From Geodermatophilus tzadiensis (GTDB lineage: Bacteria; Actinomycetota; Actinomycetes; Mycobacteriales; Geodermatophilaceae), in NCBI RefSeq assembly GCF_003002915.1, contig NZ_PVTG01000007.1, forward strand, positions 62,001 through 126,000: a stretch of DNA of 64,000 bases. Direction: 5' to 3'. Both the position numbers and the translations under genes were made by a program. This document shows, in pieces, positions 61,946 through 64,000 of this stretch. The notes beneath the pieces are model-generated. The model was not told the origin of the DNA. It ran no database searches and was given only the letters and a program-made list of their open reading frames with translations. Each line of letters begins with the position of its first letter. Position 1 is the stretch's first letter.

Positions 61946-63682
61946 TCAGAGGTCGAGCGCCAGATCGGTGACCGGCGTACTGCAGCAGATGAGCGCCCGA
62001 CCGTCGTGGGGCCGCTCGAGGGGCTCGGACGAGTAGGTGACGCGGCCGTCCAGGACGGTGCTCTCGCAGGTGTGACACGTCCCGTTGCGGCACGAGAAGC
62101 GCACGGGCACGTCGCAGGCCTCGGCCAGCTCCAGCAGGGTGCCCGAGCGCGCGTCCCAGGGCACCGTCAGCCTGCTTCTCACGAAGCTCACCGCGGGACC
62201 GGAACCCGGCGGCTGGGCCCCCGGGGGTGGGTGCGGTGCCCGGGGTGTCCCCGTGGCCACGATGCCCGACGTGGTGGCGCCCTGGCTGCCGAAGACCTCG
62301 ACGGCGACCCGCTCCGGCGGCACCCCGCGCGCCGCCAGGCCCGCGCCCAGGTCGCGGAGGAAGCCGGCGGGGCCGCACAGGTAGAAGTCCGCGTCGAAGG
62401 GCACCGCGGCGTCCTCGAGCACGCCGGCGTCGAGCCGGCCCACCACATCGGGGCGGCCGCCCGCGCCGGGCCGGGGCCGACTGTGGGCGACCAGCCGGTG
62501 GGCGTCGGGCAGCCGCGCCAGGAGCTCGTCCACCTCGGCGGCGAACGCCTGCTCGGCGTCGTCCCGGGCGCCGTGCACCCACCACACCGCCCGAGTATCG
62601 CGCCGCAGGGCCAGGCTGTGGAGCATCGCCAGGACCGGGGTGGCGCCGACGCCCGCGCTGACCAGCACGACCGGACGCTCGCCGGGGCGGAGCGTGAACT
62701 GTCCCCGCGGGGCGGCGACCTCGACGAGGTCCCCGACCTGCACGGTGCGGTGCAGGAGGCCGCTGGCCGAGCCCCCGGGTTCCAGCTTGACGCTGACCCG
62801 GTAGCCCGCCTGCGGGTCCGGCGGACCGGACATCGAGTAGCTGCGCAGCACCGGGTGCGCCTCGGCGTCGGGCTGCAGGCGCAGCGTCAGGTACTGGCCC
62901 GGGTCGGCGGCCGGCACCGCATCGCCGTCCGCGGGGAGCAGGCGGAACGAGCTGATCGTGCTGCTCTCGGCCTGCTTCGCCATCACCCGCATCGGCCGGA
63001 AGCCCTCCCAGGCCGGCCGGGACGCGGCCTCGTCGGGAGCCTGGTCGAGCAGCGCCTGGAAGCTGTCGTGCCAGCCCCGGCTCAGCGCCGGGATGGCGAC
63101 CGCCCGGCGAAGGGTCGCCCGCGACCGACCCGGCAGGTACAGGAGAGCGTCGACGTCGGCCACGGTGAGACGCTGCTCGGCCTCACCGGTCTTGACGATC
63201 TCCTGACCTGCCTCGACCAGCCCCTCCTGGAGGACCCGCAGGTAGAACCCGGGCCGGTGGTGGGTGACCAGGAGCGTGGGCATCTCGGGGACGTCCAGGC
63301 GGATGCCGACGCGATAGCAGGTGACCCGGGGCTGCGTGACCTCGAACTCCGCCTGCCCGATGCGGTACCGGTCGCCGATGCAGACCTCGTCGTCGGGCAG
63401 GCCCTCGACGGTGAAGTTCTCGCCGAACTGGCCGTAGCCGAAGTCGTCCCGACCGAGGACCTGCTCCCAGTAGCGGTAGGACCCGATCTGGTACACGAAG
63501 ACGGCACGGTGCTCGCCGCCGTGAGCCAGCCGGTCGGCCTGGTCGTCACCGTCGATGTTGGTGCGGCGCACCATCCGGGCGCCGGGGACGGGCTCCTTGT
63601 AGACCGCGGTGCGGACCGTCCTCCCCCGCCAGGACAGCTCGCGTGGTCCGCCGACGTTGATCGACAGCAACCGGTCGGTCAT
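61946..63682 (-). CDS. MOSC domain / ferredoxin-reductase / 2Fe-2S fusion protein
   Basis: A 578-residue fusion. An N-terminal MOSC domain (about 1-220) has NIDGDDQADRLAHGGEHRAV and TQPRVTCYRVG with the conserved cysteine. FAD-binding (about 235-340, RSYSMSG) and NAD-binding (SAGVGATPVLAML) domains follow. A plant-type 2Fe-2S domain at the C-terminus carries CRNGTCHTC plus a distal cysteine in LICCSTP. MOSC domains bind molybdenum cofactor or sulfur; together these could reduce N-hydroxylated or sulfur compounds with NAD(P)H. ATG at 63682 with GGAGGAGG upstream. Confidence 0.9.
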   Translation of the reverse strand: MTDRLLSINVGGPRELSWRGRTVRTAVYKEPVPGARMVRRTNIDGDDQADRLAHGGEHRAVFVYQIGSYRYWEQVLGRDDFGYGQFGENFTVEGLPDDEVCIGDRYRIGQAEFEVTQPRVTCYRVGIRLDVPEMPTLLVTHHRPGFYLRVLQEGLVEAGQEIVKTGEAEQRLTVADVDALLYLPGRSRATLRRAVAIPALSRGWHDSFQALLDQAPDEAASRPAWEGFRPMRVMAKQAESSTISSFRLLPADGDAVPAADPGQYLTLRLQPDAEAHPVLRSYSMSGPPDPQAGYRVSVKLEPGGSASGLLHRTVQVGDLVEVAAPRGQFTLRPGERPVVLVSAGVGATPVLAMLHSLALRRDTRAVWWVHGARDDAEQAFAAEVDELLARLPDAHRLVAHSRPRPGAGGRPDVVGRLDAGVLEDAAVPFDADFYLCGPAGFLRDLGAGLAARGVPPERVAVEVFGSQGATTSGIVATGTPRAPHPPPGAQPPGSGPAVSFVRSRLTVPWDARSGTLLELAEACDVPVRFSCRNGTCHTCESTVLDGRVTYSSEPLERPHDGRALICCSTPVTDLALDL

Positions 63683-63729
63683 CCGCGTGACCTCCTCCTG
63701 CACTGGTCGCCCCGGCGTCGGCGGCGCGA

Positions 63730-64000
63730 CTACAGGGCGCGCAGTACGGGATCGGCATCCTCGTCGTGGAAGAACTGCGAGTGGTCGCCGGCGTCCCATG
63801 CCTCACGGAACCCCGGTGCGCCCAGGTCCCAGTCCGGCCGGATGTCCCGGGTGACCTCGCGCAGGTCGCGCCGGAGGTCGTCGACCGAGGGGCGACCCCA
63901 GTACCAGTAGCCGTTGTAGAGGCTGTAGATCACGAGGCCGGGCTTGAGCACGAGCGTGTGCGGGACCATCGGGTCGTGATAGGGGTCGGTGTACTCCTTG
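63730..64000 (-). CDS. Peroxiredoxin-like (AhpC/TSA family) protein, C-terminal part
   Basis: The reading frame enters from beyond the window edge; about 90 residues are visible: KEYTDPYHDPMVPHTLVLKPGLVIYSLYNGYWYWGRPSVDDLRRDLREVTRDIRPDWDLG and an acidic C-terminus. The block from YTDPxHDPMxPHT to NGYWxWGRPS is typical of the C-terminal part of a redoxin / AhpC-TSA family protein; the active-site cysteine lies outside the window. It is 47 bases upstream of the MOSC fusion on the same strand, probably one transcript. Confidence 0.8.
   Translation of the reverse strand, partial: KEYTDPYHDPMVPHTLVLKPGLVIYSLYNGYWYWGRPSVDDLRRDLREVTRDIRPDWDLGAPGFREAWDAGDHSQFFHDEDADPVLRAL

Noticed and set aside
1..64000. 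CRISPR array, rRNA or tRNA genes
   Set aside because: No regularly spaced repeats, no conserved rRNA segments and no cloverleaf with CCA-adjacent acceptor was recognised by eye; a covariance search would settle the tRNAs.

Overview
The window is very GC-rich, with G or C at nearly every third codon position. Start codons are often GTG, genes frequently overlap by 4 bases, and regulator families are typical of Actinomycetota (BTAD-type, LAL-type LuxR, MEDS-domain proteins, ROK, DUF5709). Gene content resembles a soil or stone-dwelling actinomycete such as a member of the Geodermatophilaceae; that placement is an inference from recalled gene families. I see no rRNA, tRNA, CRISPR array, transposase or phage gene.

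Layout. 0.1-9.4 kb: a reductase, then a minus-strand ABC exporter set (membrane protein, permease, ATPase, CPBP protease) divergent from a NarL-type response regulator, its histidine kinase, and a second kinase-like membrane protein that has lost its phospho-acceptor histidine; a lone receiver protein overlaps its 3' end. 9.6-15.3 kb: acetyltransferase, a YbiU-like dioxygenase divergent from a ROK regulator with paired direct repeats between them, cupin, small barrel protein, quinone-reductase-like enzyme. 15.5-22.6 kb: an acyl-CoA transferase plus MHS-type transporter operon, an M23 lipoprotein, and a KUP potassium transporter. 22.6-28.3 kb: an AMP-forming ligase, an alpha/beta hydrolase, a small unknown protein, a nitroreductase and a wax-ester-synthase-like acyltransferase that look like one small pathway. 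28.3-40.6 kb: small regulators, a BTAD-type regulator divergent from wrbA, an unusual KdpD/KdpE pair without kdpFABC, and an APC transporter. 40.8-43.2 kb: an SDR and a GcvT/LigM-like folate-dependent demethylase.

43.7-47.7 kb holds a stress-signalling module: MEDS-ATPase, MEDS-STAS, a third MEDS-ATPase and a sigma-70 factor, all on the minus strand. 48.2-61.8 kb is the most distinctive part. It carries two full-length paralogous LAL regulators, the 3' remnant of a third, two paralogous VOC proteins, a stand-alone copy of the VOC tail domain coupled to a flavoprotein, a redoxin, a DUF5709 protein and two decayed membrane-protein genes. Three copies of the perfect palindrome CCAGGG-N5-CCCTGG lie in its intergenic regions, two of them inside a longer duplicated promoter. 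I propose this as a local regulon built by duplication and partly decaying. The window ends with a MOSC/ferredoxin-reductase fusion and the start-truncated C-terminus of a peroxiredoxin-like protein.
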